64,000 nucleotides of DNA from an uncultured Prevotella sp. (GCA_900550365.1 URRR01000002.1:1-64000), one strand, 5' to 3'; numbered from the stretch's first letter, positions 45,227 through 55,419 are shown. Numbers and translations: made by a program. Notes: a model not told the origin generated them from the letters alone.

Positions 45227-45550
45227 AATAGATAAGATTAGTTATAAAAAATGATTCAATTTTGCAAAGGTAAGCAATTTTTTGTTAAAAAATGAAGAGA
45301 CAGACTGATATCAGGTAATAAGCATCGCTGCAGACATATCCGCATGGCATATTTACACTCTGCAACAGATTCGAGCCTTGCCGCTTACATATTGATTTTG
45401 CATGACGCCTGAGAAGGGCATTTTTCAGAAATTATCTGACGAAGTGACGAAATACGGCATAAATCAGTGTGCAATCATAATTATCTGTAAACATGACCTT
45501 TACGCCAGACCGGCATAAGTATGTGCAGTTTTTATCACAGAAAAAGCTGC

Positions 45551-45682
45551 CTAAAAGGGTTATCCGGCAGGCCAGAAACCGTCAATAAGGCATCTCATGA
45601 CCGTCATCAAGAGGCAAAAAGACGGCTGAACGGAATACAAAAGACGGCATATCGCAACGTAAAAGACGGCAAACAGCAGTCT
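45551..45682. repeat. 22-bp period array B (three strong, up to three degenerate units)
   Basis: The identical 10-mer aaaagacggc starts at 45617, 45639 and 45661, exactly 22 bp apart, with unrelated 12-bp spacers. On the same 22-bp grid, weaker units lie at 45551 (ctaaaagggt), 45573 (cagaaaccgt) and 45595 (tcatgaccgt). All units point the same way, unlike array A. The remainder of the 800-bp gap 45227-46027 holds the HU promoter and nothing else recognised. Confidence 0.65.
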
Positions 45683-45964
45683 GACATGCCGTAAAACGAT
45701 GCAGAGACAGTTACAAGACGTACTGCAGCCATGCTATTTCAACGGAAAAACCCGACATAATCAAAATATCAAAAAGCAACTTCAGGACATACATCTGCGA
45801 CATAAAGACAACTGAAAAGTCAATACGGCAAAGACTGACAGAAAGACGCGACAAAGACATGAAACAGCGACAGCAATAATCGTAACTGCGTGATTTATAG
45901 GCATTTTTAATTTCCAAAACATCAAAAAAAACAAAATAAATTTCCATATCACAACAAAAAGCAG

Positions 45965-45972
45965 TATATTTG
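45965..45972 (+). promoter_or_regulatory. -7 box of HU gene promoter
   Basis: TATATTTG, an exact TAnnTTTG match, 55 bp before the HU start codon. No TTTG at the expected -33 distance. Confidence 0.5.
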
Positions 45973-46027
45973 CAAGCTCAAAAACGGATGTGGAAAGAGC
46001 ATTAACTGTAAATACACATAATTTAAT

Positions 46028-46309
46028 ATGACTAAAGCAGATATAATCGAGGAAATCGTGAGCACCACCGGTATCACGAAAAAAGACGTTTCGGCTACAG
46101 TCGAGGCGTTTATGGAAGTTATAAAAAACAGCCTGCTCGAAAAGAAAGAAAATGTGTACCTGCGCGGTTTCGGCAGTTTTGTAGTGAAACATAGAGCCAA
46201 GAAGACGGCACGCGACATATCAAAGAACCTCACTATAGAAATCAAGGAACACGACTTTCCGAGCTTCAAGCCGGCCAAGAGCTTCGTGGCCAAGATGAAA
46301 GGTGAATAA
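46028..46309 (+). CDS. HU-family DNA-binding protein
   Basis: 93 residues with the HU/IHF fold: MTKADIIEEIVSTTGITKKDV, then VEAFMEVIKNSLL, then the beta-arm region GFGSFVVKHRAKKTARD and the closing PSFKPAKSFVAKM. It bends and compacts DNA as a dimer. Its position just before the tiny basic protein and RNase G is a conserved-looking cluster in Bacteroidales. Confidence 0.92.
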   Translation: MTKADIIEEIVSTTGITKKDVSATVEAFMEVIKNSLLEKKENVYLRGFGSFVVKHRAKKTARDISKNLTIEIKEHDFPSFKPAKSFVAKMKGE

Positions 46310-46355
46310 AATGAATTTTTATTTTAATAACATATAACTTTTAAAACTTATAATT

Positions 46356-46445
46356 ATGCCAAACGGTAAAAAGAAAAAGGGCCACAAGATGGCTACACAC
46401 AAGCGTAAGAAAAGACTGAGAAAGAACAGGCACAAGAGCAAGTAA
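46356..46445 (+). CDS. Tiny basic AURKAIP1/COX24-like protein
   Basis: 29 residues from ATG at 46356 to TAA at 46443-46445, starting MPNGKKKKGHKMATHKRKKR and continuing with Leu, Arg, Lys, Asn and His. More than half the residues are Lys, Arg or His. The K-M-x-x-H-K-R-K-K-R-x-R-x-N-R core is that of the AURKAIP1/COX24 domain, whose mitochondrial member is ribosomal protein mS38. A role on the small ribosomal subunit is therefore likely. It lies 46 bp after HU and is easy to miss in annotation because of its size. Confidence 0.75.
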   Translation: MPNGKKKKGHKMATHKRKKRLRKNRHKSK

Positions 46446-46479
46446 GCTATGACCTGCACGTCTGTAAGTACAGACTGAA

Positions 46480-46521
46480 GGGCATGCCGACATGCTTGCG
46501 AGAAGGATTGTCGGCATGCCC
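46480..46521 (+). promoter_or_regulatory. Perfect 13-bp hairpin in RNase G leader
   Basis: gggcatgccgaca (46480-46492) pairs perfectly with 46509-46521 across a 16-nt loop, and a smaller gtctgta/tacagac hairpin lies at 46460-46475. No T-run follows, so these are leader structures rather than a plain terminator. E. coli RNase E controls its own mRNA through leader hairpins; a similar role here is inference. Confidence 0.45.
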
Positions 46522-46556
46522 TGTTCTTTGACAAAACTAAGTTCAAACAATCGGAA

Positions 46557-48131
46557 ATGACCAGCGAAGTAGTAATTGACGTCCAACAGAAAGAGATCTC
46601 GATTGCTCTGCTGGAAGATAAGAATCTGGTAGAGTATCAAACCGAGCAACGCTCGGCTTCTTTCTCGGTTGGCAACATCTACATGGCAAAAGTGAAGAAA
46701 CTTATGCCTGGGCTTAACGCCTGCTTTGTGGATGTGGGATTTGAACGCGACGCCTTTCTGCATTATCTTGACTTGGGAAGTCAATTCAGCTCTTACGAAA
46801 AGTACCTGAAACAGGTACAAAGCGACAGAAAGAAACTTTATCCCTTCTCTAAAGCATCACGCCTGCCCGACCTGAAAAAAGACGGCAGCATACAGACAAC
46901 GCTGCACGTGGGACAGGAGGTGATGGTGCAAATAGTAAAAGAACCGATATCAACTAAAGGACCGCGGCTCACGGGTGAACTGAGCTTCGCAGGACGTTAC
47001 CTGGTTCTGATACCGTTTAACGATAAAGTTTCAGTTTCTTCAAAAATCAAAAGCGGCGAAGAACGCGCACGGCTAAAACAACTGATTAACAGCATAAAGC
47101 CAAAGAACTTCGGAATTATCGTGCGCACCGTAGCCGAAGGTAAACGGGTGGCCGAGCTCGACACTGAGCTGAAAATCCTCTTGAAGCGTTGGGAGGACGC
47201 CATCACTAAAGTACAGAAAACGGACAAGCGGCCTCAACTCGTTTATGAGGAGACAAGCAGGGTGGTAGCCTTATTGCGCGACTTGTTCAATCCCTCGTAC
47301 GAAAACATCTACGTAAACGACGAGGAAGTGTACAAGGAGGTAAAACACTATGTAACACTGATAGCCCCTGAAAAGGCAAACATAGTGAAAATGTACACGG
47401 GTAACGTGCCGATATTCGACAATTTTAACATCACAAAGCAGATAAAGTCGAGCTTCGGCAAAATTGTAAACTACAAACACGGCGCATACCTCATAATCGA
47501 ACACACTGAGGCACTGCACGTTGTAGACGTAAACAGCGGCAACCGCACACGCTCGGCCAACGGACAGGAGGCCAATGCGCTGGACGTAAACCTCGGAGCC
47601 GCCGACGAACTTGCACGCCAACTGCGCCTCAGGGATATGGGAGGTATCATCGTGGTTGACTTCATCGACATGAACCTCGCTGAAGACCGGCAAATGCTCT
47701 ATGAGCGCATGTGCAAGAACATGCAGAAAGACCGTGCCCGCCACAACATCCTGCCGCTTAGCAAGTTCGGCCTTATGCAGATAACAAGACAGAGAGTAAG
47801 GCCCGCTATCGACGTTAACGTTGAAGAAACATGTCCTACCTGCTTCGGAACCGGAAAGATTAAGTCAAGCATTCTTTTCGTAGACCAGTTGGAGAGGAAA
47901 ATTGACCGGTTAGTCAACAAGATTGGTGTCAGGAAATTCTATCTGCACGTACATCCTTACGTTGCCGCTTACATCAACCAGGGCTTCATAAGCCTGAAAC
48001 GTAAATGGCAGATGAAATACGGACGTGGAGTGCACGTGATACCTTCACAGAAAATGGCTTTCTTGCAATACGAGTTTTATGACAGCGAGAAACATTTCAT
48101 CGACATGAAGGAGGAGATTGAGACTAAATAA
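46557..48131 (+). CDS. rng: Ribonuclease E/G
   Basis: 524 residues, RNase G size, without the long scaffold tail of RNase E. The S1-like domain covers about 35-150 (VGNIYMAKVKKLMPGLNACFVDVG). The catalytic DNase I-like domain contains ALHVVDVNSGNR (about 320-331) and GGIIVVDFIDM (about 361-371) with the metal-binding aspartates. The Zn-link Cys pair is present in ETCPTCFGTG (about 423-432). It processes rRNA and turns over mRNA. Confidence 0.93.
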   Translation: MTSEVVIDVQQKEISIALLEDKNLVEYQTEQRSASFSVGNIYMAKVKKLMPGLNACFVDVGFERDAFLHYLDLGSQFSSYEKYLKQVQSDRKKLYPFSKASRLPDLKKDGSIQTTLHVGQEVMVQIVKEPISTKGPRLTGELSFAGRYLVLIPFNDKVSVSSKIKSGEERARLKQLINSIKPKNFGIIVRTVAEGKRVAELDTELKILLKRWEDAITKVQKTDKRPQLVYEETSRVVALLRDLFNPSYENIYVNDEEVYKEVKHYVTLIAPEKANIVKMYTGNVPIFDNFNITKQIKSSFGKIVNYKHGAYLIIEHTEALHVVDVNSGNRTRSANGQEANALDVNLGAADELARQLRLRDMGGIIVVDFIDMNLAEDRQMLYERMCKNMQKDRARHNILPLSKFGLMQITRQRVRPAIDVNVEETCPTCFGTGKIKSSILFVDQLERKIDRLVNKIGVRKFYLHVHPYVAAYINQGFISLKRKWQMKYGRGVHVIPSQKMAFLQYEFYDSEKHFIDMKEEIETK

Positions 48132-48168
48132 AAAAGCATGATGCGCATTGTGCGCATCATGCTTTTTT
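48130..48168. terminator. Strong bidirectional terminator after rng
   Basis: An 18-bp perfect stem (48130-48147 with 48151-48168) and a 3-nt loop; the arms begin with A6 and end with T6, so it works in both directions. It overlaps the rng stop codon and lies 20 bp from the fcl stop on the other strand. Confidence 0.9.
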
Positions 48169-48187
48169 ATTAATGGTAATCTGTAGC

Positions 48188-49288
48188 CTAAACAGAGAAA
48201 TGATTAATGCAGATTCCAAGTTTGTACCATTCATACAAACGGTGAACACCTTCATCAATCTCTATCTTATGATGCCAGCCGAGATTGTGAAGTTTGGTAA
48301 CATCAGTAAGTTTCCGAGGTGTGCCGTCCGGTTTTGTAGCATTCCATCTCAGCTCACCCTTAAATCCTACTTCCTTAACTACCTGCTCAGCAAGCTCACG
48401 TATGCTGAGTTCCTTGCCCGTACCGACATTGATATGACAGTTTCTTATCTCCTTGGTTCCCGGAGCGTAAGTGTCTTTAAAGTCAACGTTCAGCAGTACA
48501 TGTACGCTCGCATCGGCCATCTCCTCACTCCAAAGGAACTCACGCATGGGCTTTCCTGTGCCCCATAATGTCACAGCCTCCGGTGTTATTCCGAACTTAG
48601 CAAGCTTTGACAGAATCTCCTCGTTCGTATTGTTGCCGTCAACTCCCTCTACAGGACGCAGGTTGATGTCCTTGCGGACAGCATCCCAGTCACCCTCGTT
48701 GAGGCATTTTGCAAGGTGCACCTTACGTATCATGGCTGGCAACACATGACTGTTCTCAAGGTGGAAGTTGTCGTTCGGACCATAAAGATTGGTCGGCATC
48801 ACGGCAATATAATTGCACCCGTACTGCAGACTGAAGCTCTCACACATCTTCAGGCCTGCTATCTTTGCGATAGCATACGGCTCGTTGGTGTATTCAAGTT
48901 CAGAAGTAAGCAGGGCTTCTTCCTTCATCGGCTGGCAGGCCATACGCGGATAAATACACGTACTGCCGAGGAACAGCAGTTTCTTAACATTGTGACGGTA
49001 GCTCTCCCCTATTACATTCTGCTGTATCTGAAGATTCTGATAAATAAAATCAGCCCTGTAATTAAGGTTCGCCATTATTCCTCCTACATGTGCCGCGGCA
49101 AGAACAACGGCATCAGGACGTTCCTCATCAAAGAAATTCTTTACGGCAACAGGGTCAAGCAAGTCAAGTTCTTTATGACTGCGGCCTACAAGATTATCGT
49201 AACCGCGCGACTTCAGATTATTCCATATTGCCGACCCGACAAGTCCATTGTGGCCGGCAACATATATCTTTGAACTCTTATCTAACAT
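48188..49288 (-). CDS. fcl: GDP-L-fucose synthase
   Basis: 366 residues, an extended SDR epimerase-reductase that turns GDP-4-keto-6-deoxymannose into GDP-L-fucose. The cofactor site is VAGHNGLVGSAI (10-21), the Ser/Tyr/Lys site includes LGSTCIYP and YAIAKIAG, and MPTNLYGPNDNFH is typical. An insertion at about 200-235 (residues around VEGVDGNNTNEEIL) makes it longer than the roughly 320 residues of E. coli. Its start is 2 bp after gmd. It supplies the donor for the GT11 enzyme at 15898. Confidence 0.92.
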   Translation of the reverse strand: MLDKSSKIYVAGHNGLVGSAIWNNLKSRGYDNLVGRSHKELDLLDPVAVKNFFDEERPDAVVLAAAHVGGIMANLNYRADFIYQNLQIQQNVIGESYRHNVKKLLFLGSTCIYPRMACQPMKEEALLTSELEYTNEPYAIAKIAGLKMCESFSLQYGCNYIAVMPTNLYGPNDNFHLENSHVLPAMIRKVHLAKCLNEGDWDAVRKDINLRPVEGVDGNNTNEEILSKLAKFGITPEAVTLWGTGKPMREFLWSEEMADASVHVLLNVDFKDTYAPGTKEIRNCHINVGTGKELSIRELAEQVVKEVGFKGELRWNATKPDGTPRKLTDVTKLHNLGWHHKIEIDEGVHRLYEWYKLGICINHFSV

Positions 49289-49290
49289 TG

Positions 49291-50376
49291 TTATTCTGCC
49301 ATTTGAGCCTTTATATACAGTTTCTTCACGAACTTCATATCGTGTTCAACCATAATGTTTATCAGCTCGTTAAACGATGTCTTTGTCGGATTCCAACCTA
49401 ATACTTTCTTTGCCTTAGCCGGATTGCCCAGCAACTGGTCAACTTCGCAAGGACGGAAATATTTCGGGTCGACCTCAACAAGCACTTTACCAGTCTTGAC
49501 ATCTATACCCTTCTCGTCCACTCCTTCACCTTCCCAGCGCAGTTCTACCCCAACAGCCTTGAACGCTAAAGTACAGAACTCACGTACAGTATGCATCTCA
49601 CCGGTAGCGATTACGAAGTCATCAGGTTCCGGCTGCTGCAGTATCATCCACATACATTCAACATAATCACGGGCATATCCCCAGTCACGCCGTGCATCAA
49701 GATTACCGAGATACAGCTTGTCCTGATATCCCTGAACAATACGGCAGGCAGCAAGAGTAATCTTTCGTGTAACGAAATTCTCGCCACGGCGTTCACTCTC
49801 ATGATTGAACAATATGCCGTTGCAGCAGTACATTCCGTAACTTTCACGATAATTCTTCATTATCCAGAAACCATAAAGCTTAGCTACTGAATAAGGAGAA
49901 CGCGGATAAAACGGTGTTGTCTCACTCTGAGGTACTTCCTGCACCTTACCGTAAAGCTCCGATGTAGAAGCCTGATATATTCGGCAAGTCTTGTCAAGAC
50001 CACATATGCGCACAGCTTCGAGCAGCCTCAAAACTCCTACGGCATCAGTATCAGCCGTATATTCAGGCACATCGAAAGAAACCTTGACATGACTTTGAGC
50101 AGCAAGGTTATATATTTCAGTCGGCTTTACCTCACCAATGATACGTATCAACGATGAAGAGTCTGTCATATCTGCCCAATGCAGATTGACAAGACGAGAC
50201 TTTTTCATGTCGCGCACCCATTCATCCAGATACAGATGTTCTATTCGTCCTGTATTGAACGATGATGAGCGACGTAACAATCCATGTACCTCATACCCTT
50301 TTTCAATAAGGAATTCAGCCAAGTACGAACCGTCCTGACCTGTAATTCCAGTAATTAATGCAACGTTTTTTTTCAT
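49291..50376 (-). CDS. gmd: GDP-mannose 4,6-dehydratase
   Basis: 361 residues. [21 protein letters not shown] (6-26) is the cofactor-binding start, and [28 protein letters not shown] and [20 protein letters not shown] (catalytic Thr/Ser-Glu region) are diagnostic, with Y-S-V-A-K as the Tyr-Lys pair. It makes GDP-4-keto-6-deoxymannose from GDP-mannose. It lies 35 bp after manC and 2 bp before fcl. Confidence 0.95.
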   Translation of the reverse strand: MKKNVALITGITGQDGSYLAEFLIEKGYEVHGLLRRSSSFNTGRIEHLYLDEWVRDMKKSRLVNLHWADMTDSSSLIRIIGEVKPTEIYNLAAQSHVKVSFDVPEYTADTDAVGVLRLLEAVRICGLDKTCRIYQASTSELYGKVQEVPQSETTPFYPRSPYSVAKLYGFWIMKNYRESYGMYCCNGILFNHESERRGENFVTRKITLAACRIVQGYQDKLYLGNLDARRDWGYARDYVECMWMILQQPEPDDFVIATGEMHTVREFCTLAFKAVGVELRWEGEGVDEKGIDVKTGKVLVEVDPKYFRPCEVDQLLGNPAKAKKVLGWNPTKTSFNELINIMVEHDMKFVKKLYIKAQMAE

Positions 50377-50411
50377 ATTCCTACCAAATAAATGTTTACT
50401 ATGTTGGTTTG

Positions 50412-51479
50412 TTAATCTCCTTCTGAAAATTGTTTAATGCGTTGTTCCTCAGATAATTTGCAGATAAGCAGTTTGTCATCTTTCTCTACTACGATGTATC
50501 CGTCAAGCCCTTGTATTACGACCTTTGCCTTACCTAATGTATGGATTATGCAATTATGCGTGTCATACAATGATACATTATCACCTATCACACCATTACC
50601 GTAAAGATCTTTCTTGGTCTGGGCGAGTAAAGAGCCCCATGTGCCTAAATCACTCCAACCGAAATCTGCCGGACAGACAAATATTTCCTCAGCCTTCTCC
50701 ATAATCGCATAATCAACTGAGATGTTCTCACATTCAGGAAATTTCAGGTCTATCTCTTCCTGTTCGCGTGGCGTTCCATAAACGGGCAGCAGGCCTTCGA
50801 AGATACGGCTCATGGCCGGCTGGTATATTCTGAATGCGTTAACTATGGTATTGACATTCCAGATAAAGATGCCGGCATTCCAGAAATAGCTTTTATTTTT
50901 AATATACTTTGTAGCCGTCTCATAGTCAGGCTTTTCCCTGAATGAGTCAACACGGTATATTTCCTTGTTACGCGGTGAGCTTGAAGACAAGTCTGCCTGG
51001 ATATAACCGTAACCTGTTTCCGGACGTGTAGGCTTCATTCCAAGTGTTATAATAGCATCTGTCTCACTCGCGAACTTCAAGCATTGCGTTACCACACGGC
51101 GGAACTCATCCGCATTCATGACAATATGGTCGCTCGGTGAGACAACGATATTGGCATTACGGTCTTTCGCCTTGATACGCCAACTGACATATGCTATACA
51201 CGGAGCTGTGTTACGTCTGCACGGCTCACACAAAATGTTTCCTTCCGGTATTTCAGGTAACTGTTCCTTAACTATGTCCTTATAGGCCACACTTGTCACC
51301 ACCCATACATTCTCCGGCGGGCACACACCCTCAAATCTGTCGAACGTTAATTGCAATAAAGAACGACCTGTGCCTAATACGTCTATGAACTGTTTAGGTT
51401 TTGATGTTGTGCTCATAGGCCAGAAACGGCTACCTACCCCTCCGGCCATTATGACTAAATGATTGTTTGAATAAGCCAT
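50412..51479 (-). CDS. manC: Mannose-1-phosphate guanylyltransferase
   Basis: About 355 residues. The ATG at 51479 ([21 protein letters not shown]) is preferred over an upstream TTG or GTG-type start. The pyrophosphorylase signature [21 protein letters not shown] and VSPSDHIV are intact, as is the [10 protein letters not shown] segment. This is the short form without the isomerase domain of bifunctional ManC. It makes GDP-mannose and heads the manC-gmd-fcl operon. A TAACTTTG box on the minus strand at 51510-51517 may be its -7 element. Confidence 0.92.
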   Translation of the reverse strand: MAYSNNHLVIMAGGVGSRFWPMSTTSKPKQFIDVLGTGRSLLQLTFDRFEGVCPPENVWVVTSVAYKDIVKEQLPEIPEGNILCEPCRRNTAPCIAYVSWRIKAKDRNANIVVSPSDHIVMNADEFRRVVTQCLKFASETDAIITLGMKPTRPETGYGYIQADLSSSSPRNKEIYRVDSFREKPDYETATKYIKNKSYFWNAGIFIWNVNTIVNAFRIYQPAMSRIFEGLLPVYGTPREQEEIDLKFPECENISVDYAIMEKAEEIFVCPADFGWSDLGTWGSLLAQTKKDLYGNGVIGDNVSLYDTHNCIIHTLGKAKVVIQGLDGYIVVEKDDKLLICKLSEEQRIKQFSEGD

Positions 51480-51554
51480 AACAATTATGAAATAAAATAA
51501 AACCAATCACAAAGTTAATAAAAAAAGAATACTTAATGAAATAAAATACGAAAA

Positions 51555-51579
51555 AAGGCGGAATTTTTTATTCCGCCTT
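51555..51579 (-). terminator. Terminator after xylA
   Basis: A 9-bp stem (aaggcggaa at 51555-51563 with 51571-51579) and 7-nt loop, followed by T4 on the minus strand. It separates the xyl genes from manC. Confidence 0.75.
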
Positions 51580-51621
51580 AATATATCTGTCATCAGACAG
51601 TAATAATACAAACAAATTATA

Positions 51622-52938
51622 TTATTTGCAATACCAGCTGACGATTGTCTCATAAAGCTCCTGCTTGCCTGAAGTCTGCTTAGGCTCACCTACAGTCTTT
51701 GCATAAGCGACAACATCTTCAAGTGACAGCTTGCCTTCCTCAAACTCCTTGCCCTTGCCAGAGTCAAATGAAGCATAACGGTCCTTTACCATCTGGCAGA
51801 TAGGTGATTTCTCGAGCAGATTAGCTGCATTCTCCAATGCGCGGGCCATAGCATCCATACCGCTGATGTGTGCGATGAAGAGGTCCTCGAGATCAGTTGA
51901 GTTACGACGTATCTTCGCGTCGAAGTTAGAACCGCCGTTGCCGAGACCACCGTTACGGATAATCTGCATCATGGCCTGCGTCAGTTCCCAGTTGTCAATC
52001 GGGAACTGGTCAGTATCCCAACCGTTCTGATAATCACCGCGGTTAGCGTCAATGCTGCCAAGCATACCGTTATCAACGGCTACAGCCAGCTCATGGTCAA
52101 ATGTATGACCTGCAAGGGTAGCGTGGTTAACCTCAATATTTACCTTGAAGTCTTTATCCAGACCGTTAGCACGGAGGAATCCGATAACAGTCTCTGTGTC
52201 AACGTCATACTGATGCTTTGTCGGTTCCATTGGCTTCGGCTCAATCAGGAACGTTCCCTTAAAGCCTTTTGAGCGTGCATAGTCACGGGCTGCCTTCAGC
52301 ATTGTTGCAAGATGATCTTTCTCACGCTGCATCTGTGTGTTAAGCAGGCTCATGTATCCTTCGCGTCCGCCCCAGAACACATAGTTTGTTCCGCCGAGCT
52401 TGATTGTTGCGTCGATAGCGTTCTTAATCTGGACGGCAGCACGTGCAACTACGTCAAAGTCAGGATTTGTAGCCGCACCGTTCATGTAACGCTTGTGGCC
52501 GAAAACGTTGGCCGTGCCCCACAAGTTCTTGATATTTGTACCCTTCATCTTCTCAAGGGCATAATCAGTGATAGCGTTCATGCGGGCCTCATACTCCTCA
52601 ATGGTTGCGCCCTCGTCAACGAGGTCAACGTCATGGAAGCAGAAGTACTCGATGCCCAACTTCTCCATAATCTCAAAACCTGCGTCCATCTTGTCCTTAG
52701 CACGCTCTACCGCGTCAGCCTTCTCGTCCCAAGGATATACACGGGTGCCGCCGCCGAACTGGTCGCTGCTTGCCGGTCCGAGTGTATGCCACCATGCCAT
52801 AGCAAACTTCAGCCAATCCTTCATTTTCTTACCCATTATAACTTTTTCAGCGTCATAATAGTGGAATGCTAACGGATTCGTGCTGTCAGCACCTTCATAC
52901 TTGATTTTTCCAATTTGAGGAAAATACTCTTTTGCCAT
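51622..52938 (-). CDS. xylA: Xylose isomerase
   Basis: 438 residues, class II xylose isomerase, converting D-xylose to D-xylulose. [20 protein letters not shown] (about 47-66), [12 protein letters not shown] (about 99-110, catalytic His), [13 protein letters not shown] (about 189-201), [15 protein letters not shown] (about 231-245) and the metal-binding [17 protein letters not shown] (about 268-284) are present. It lies 63 bp after xylB, an order (xylB-xylA) usual for xylose use in Bacteroidales. Confidence 0.96.
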   Translation of the reverse strand: MAKEYFPQIGKIKYEGADSTNPLAFHYYDAEKVIMGKKMKDWLKFAMAWWHTLGPASSDQFGGGTRVYPWDEKADAVERAKDKMDAGFEIMEKLGIEYFCFHDVDLVDEGATIEEYEARMNAITDYALEKMKGTNIKNLWGTANVFGHKRYMNGAATNPDFDVVARAAVQIKNAIDATIKLGGTNYVFWGGREGYMSLLNTQMQREKDHLATMLKAARDYARSKGFKGTFLIEPKPMEPTKHQYDVDTETVIGFLRANGLDKDFKVNIEVNHATLAGHTFDHELAVAVDNGMLGSIDANRGDYQNGWDTDQFPIDNWELTQAMMQIIRNGGLGNGGSNFDAKIRRNSTDLEDLFIAHISGMDAMARALENAANLLEKSPICQMVKDRYASFDSGKGKEFEEGKLSLEDVVAYAKTVGEPKQTSGKQELYETIVSWYCK

Positions 52939-53001
52939 AATAGTTGATGTTTATAGGTTATTAATATTGTAAAGTAAAAAGATTGATTGTTCTTATATCG
53001 G

Positions 53002-54501
53002 TTATTTGCTTACCGTGTTTTGTAGCGTCTCTTTCCACAGCGAGTAAGCCTCAAGATATTCGTTACGCGACTTCTCGTCTGGCTCGATCACGGCAAGTTT
53101 CTTCAATGTCTCAAATGCCTCTGTGTTGTCTTTGTATATACCACAGCCCATGCCGGCGCCCTTTGCCGCACCTACGCTGCCGTCAGTCTCGTAAAGCTCT
53201 ATCTCAGCACCGCTGACACCGGCCAAAGTATTACGGAATATGTCGCTCAGGAACATGTTTGCCTTGCCGGCATGTATCTTGCTGATGTCCATGCCCATCT
53301 GCTGCATCACTTCCATACCGTAACAGAAACTGAAAACGATGCCTTCCTGGGCAGCGCGCATTATATGCGCCTTACCGTGCTTGTTGAAATTGATGCCGTG
53401 GATTGAGCAGCCTATTTCCTTATTCTCAAGCACGCGCTCAGCTCCGTTACCGAAAGGAATTATCGTTACTCCGTCGCTGCCGATTGGCACGGACGCCATC
53501 ATTTCGTTCATGTCTGAATATGAAATGCCTTCAGGAGCCACGGTTCTGCGTACCCATGCGTTCAGGATGCCGGTACCGTTAATGCACAACAGAACACCGA
53601 GACGGTCAATATCCTTTGTATAATTAACGTGAGCAAAAGTATTTACCCTGCTGCGCTTGTCATAATTGACTTCACCGAGAACTCCGTAAACAACACCTGA
53701 CGTGCCCGCAGTAGAAGCTATTTCACCGGGATTGAACACATTCAGGCTCAATGCATTATTAGGCTGGTCACCAGCTCTGTAGCTGATGGGCGTTCCCTCT
53801 TTCAGCCCGAGCTCGGCAGCCGCCTCTGCACTTACCTCGCCCTGCACACTGAACGTAGGCACGATGTCTGCTATCAGACTCTTGTCAAACCCGTAATAGT
53901 CAAGCAGGAATCCGGCTGTCTCACGGTTCTTGAAGTCCCAGAACATGCCTTCACTCAAGCCGCTGATAGTGGTGTTGACACTTCCGCTCAGCTTCATGGC
54001 TATATAATCACCGGGGAGCATTATCTTGTAAATCCTGTCATAGACAGCAGGTTCATTCTCCTTTACCCATGCGAGTTTTGCAGCCGTGAAGTTACCCGGA
54101 GAATTGAGCAAATGGCTCAGACACTTGTCGGCACCAATCTCTTCAAAGGCCTTCTCACCGTAAGGAACGGCTCTTGAGTCACACCATATTATAGAAGGAC
54201 GCAGCACTTTAAGATTCTTATCCACGCACACGAGTCCGTGCATCTGGTAAGATATGCCTATGGCCTTAATATCTTCACCCTTGACCGAGGCATCGGCCAT
54301 TACTTTTTTCAGACTCAGCTTGGCGTTGTCCCACCACATCTGCGGATCCTGCTCAGCCCAGCCAGCCTTAACGGCAATAATCGGAGCTTCTTTCTCCGGA
54401 TAGAATGACGAGGCCACGCAAACACCGCTGTCAGCGTCAACAAGCGATGCCTTTACCGACGAGCTGCCTACATCAAAACCTAACAAATATCTTCCTGACA
54501 T
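53002..54501 (-). CDS. xylB: Xylulokinase
   Basis: 499 residues, FGGY carbohydrate kinase. The phosphate loop LGFDVGSSSVKASLVD (7-22), KAGWAEQDPQMWWDN, GISYQMHGLVCVD (about 85-97), RAGDQPNNALSLNVFNPGE with STAGTSGVV, and the late DGSVGAAKGAGMG fit the family. It phosphorylates D-xylulose for the pentose phosphate pathway. It is the first of the xyl pair; no XylR or transporter is adjacent. Confidence 0.92.
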   Translation of the reverse strand: MSGRYLLGFDVGSSSVKASLVDADSGVCVASSFYPEKEAPIIAVKAGWAEQDPQMWWDNAKLSLKKVMADASVKGEDIKAIGISYQMHGLVCVDKNLKVLRPSIIWCDSRAVPYGEKAFEEIGADKCLSHLLNSPGNFTAAKLAWVKENEPAVYDRIYKIMLPGDYIAMKLSGSVNTTISGLSEGMFWDFKNRETAGFLLDYYGFDKSLIADIVPTFSVQGEVSAEAAAELGLKEGTPISYRAGDQPNNALSLNVFNPGEIASTAGTSGVVYGVLGEVNYDKRSRVNTFAHVNYTKDIDRLGVLLCINGTGILNAWVRRTVAPEGISYSDMNEMMASVPIGSDGVTIIPFGNGAERVLENKEIGCSIHGINFNKHGKAHIMRAAQEGIVFSFCYGMEVMQQMGMDISKIHAGKANMFLSDIFRNTLAGVSGAEIELYETDGSVGAAKGAGMGCGIYKDNTEAFETLKKLAVIEPDEKSRNEYLEAYSLWKETLQNTVSK

Positions 54502-54579
54502 AAAATAATGTTTTTATTATAATACGTTTGATAAGGTGTTTTCCCTACTTTTACTGCAGCTTGTTTTTATTAAAAAAGA

Positions 54580-54912
54580 TTAAAACAGCGACAACGACCT
54601 GTCTTCACAAGTCTTATTTCCGTCATCATAGTGTTCATCAGCTTCATCCTTAAAGTCGAAAAACAACTGTCTTGATGTGCTGAACCGGTTAATTCTGTAA
54701 ACGCCGCGTACCTCTGTCCTTTCCACAGGAGAGTCGGCAGACTTGCTGTTCTTATTCAAGTACGCAGCCACGTGGCGGTGTACTTCGTCCAATGACACTG
54801 TTTCAAAAAAATTGTTGTGGTTATTGAATACGTGGCGGGTTATCTTCTGCACACTGAGCCCGTCATCTCCGGCTTCGGTTAAGATTAAAAGGATTTCGCG
54901 GTCGTAGTTCAT
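54580..54912 (-). CDS. Hypothetical small protein, possible winged helix
   Basis: 110 residues, not recognised. The first half (REILLILTEAGDDGLSVQKITRHVFN, then LDEVHRHVAAYLNKNS) reads like a winged-helix DNA-binding domain, followed by RGVYRINRFSTSRQLFFDF and an acidic tail. It lies 65 bp downstream of another small winged-helix gene and 78 bp before xylB on the same strand. No catalytic motif. A link to xylose control is possible but unsupported. Confidence 0.55.
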   Translation of the reverse strand: MNYDREILLILTEAGDDGLSVQKITRHVFNNHNNFFETVSLDEVHRHVAAYLNKNSKSADSPVERTEVRGVYRINRFSTSRQLFFDFKDEADEHYDDGNKTCEDRSLSLF

Positions 54913-54977
54913 AGAATTAGAATAAAGAAGGACCGCTACTAATGTTAGCCGGTCCTTCCAAATATCGGTTTGTAAGA

Positions 54978-55274
54978 TTAAGCCAACGTTATCTTGTTGT
55001 CTTCAGCTTTAATCTTACCCTCTTTGAAGAGCCAGCCCATACCGAGCAGAGCTTCTTCTTTCTCAATCTTTGCAGCCTTTGCGATTTCGTCTACGCTGAG
55101 AGCCTTGTCTGAAGTGGCAAGAGCCTGGTAAACATCACCGGCCTTAAAACCTACAGTTTCTGCATTGATTTCAAAAACAACTTTCTTTGCAGTACTTCTC
55201 CTCGGTGCTGCTTTCTTTTCAGTCGCAGCCTTTGTGGTTGCGGTTTTCCTTGCGGTTTCTCTCTTTTCTGCCAT
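54978..55274 (-). CDS. Winged-helix protein with Ala/Lys-rich tail (DUF2582-like)
   Basis: 98 residues. The first 32 are Ala/Lys/Arg/Thr-rich (MAEKRETARKTATTKAATEK), like a histone-type DNA-binding tail. The rest is a compact winged helix (AGDVYQALATSDKALSVDEIAKAAKI, then ALLGMGWLFKEGKI) of the DUF2582 type common in Bacteroidetes. A TATATTTG box on the minus strand at 55339-55346 is a probable -7 element. A nucleoid-associated role is a guess. Confidence 0.75.
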   Translation of the reverse strand: MAEKRETARKTATTKAATEKKAAPRRSTAKKVVFEINAETVGFKAGDVYQALATSDKALSVDEIAKAAKIEKEEALLGMGWLFKEGKIKAEDNKITLA

Positions 55275-55419
55275 AATCTAAGTAAAAAACACATTAAAGA
55301 TTACACTTTGTTAATAACATTTTTGTGTTATTTCGTTGCAAATATAATGTATTTCTTTCTAAACAGTGACTTATTTTTTAAAATAATGACAAATTTCAAG
55401 GCGTTTTTTAGACGCTTTT

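Noticed and set aside
52312..52872. Plus-strand frame of 186 codons antisense to xylA
   Set aside because: Shadow of xylA codon structure; no recognisable domain.
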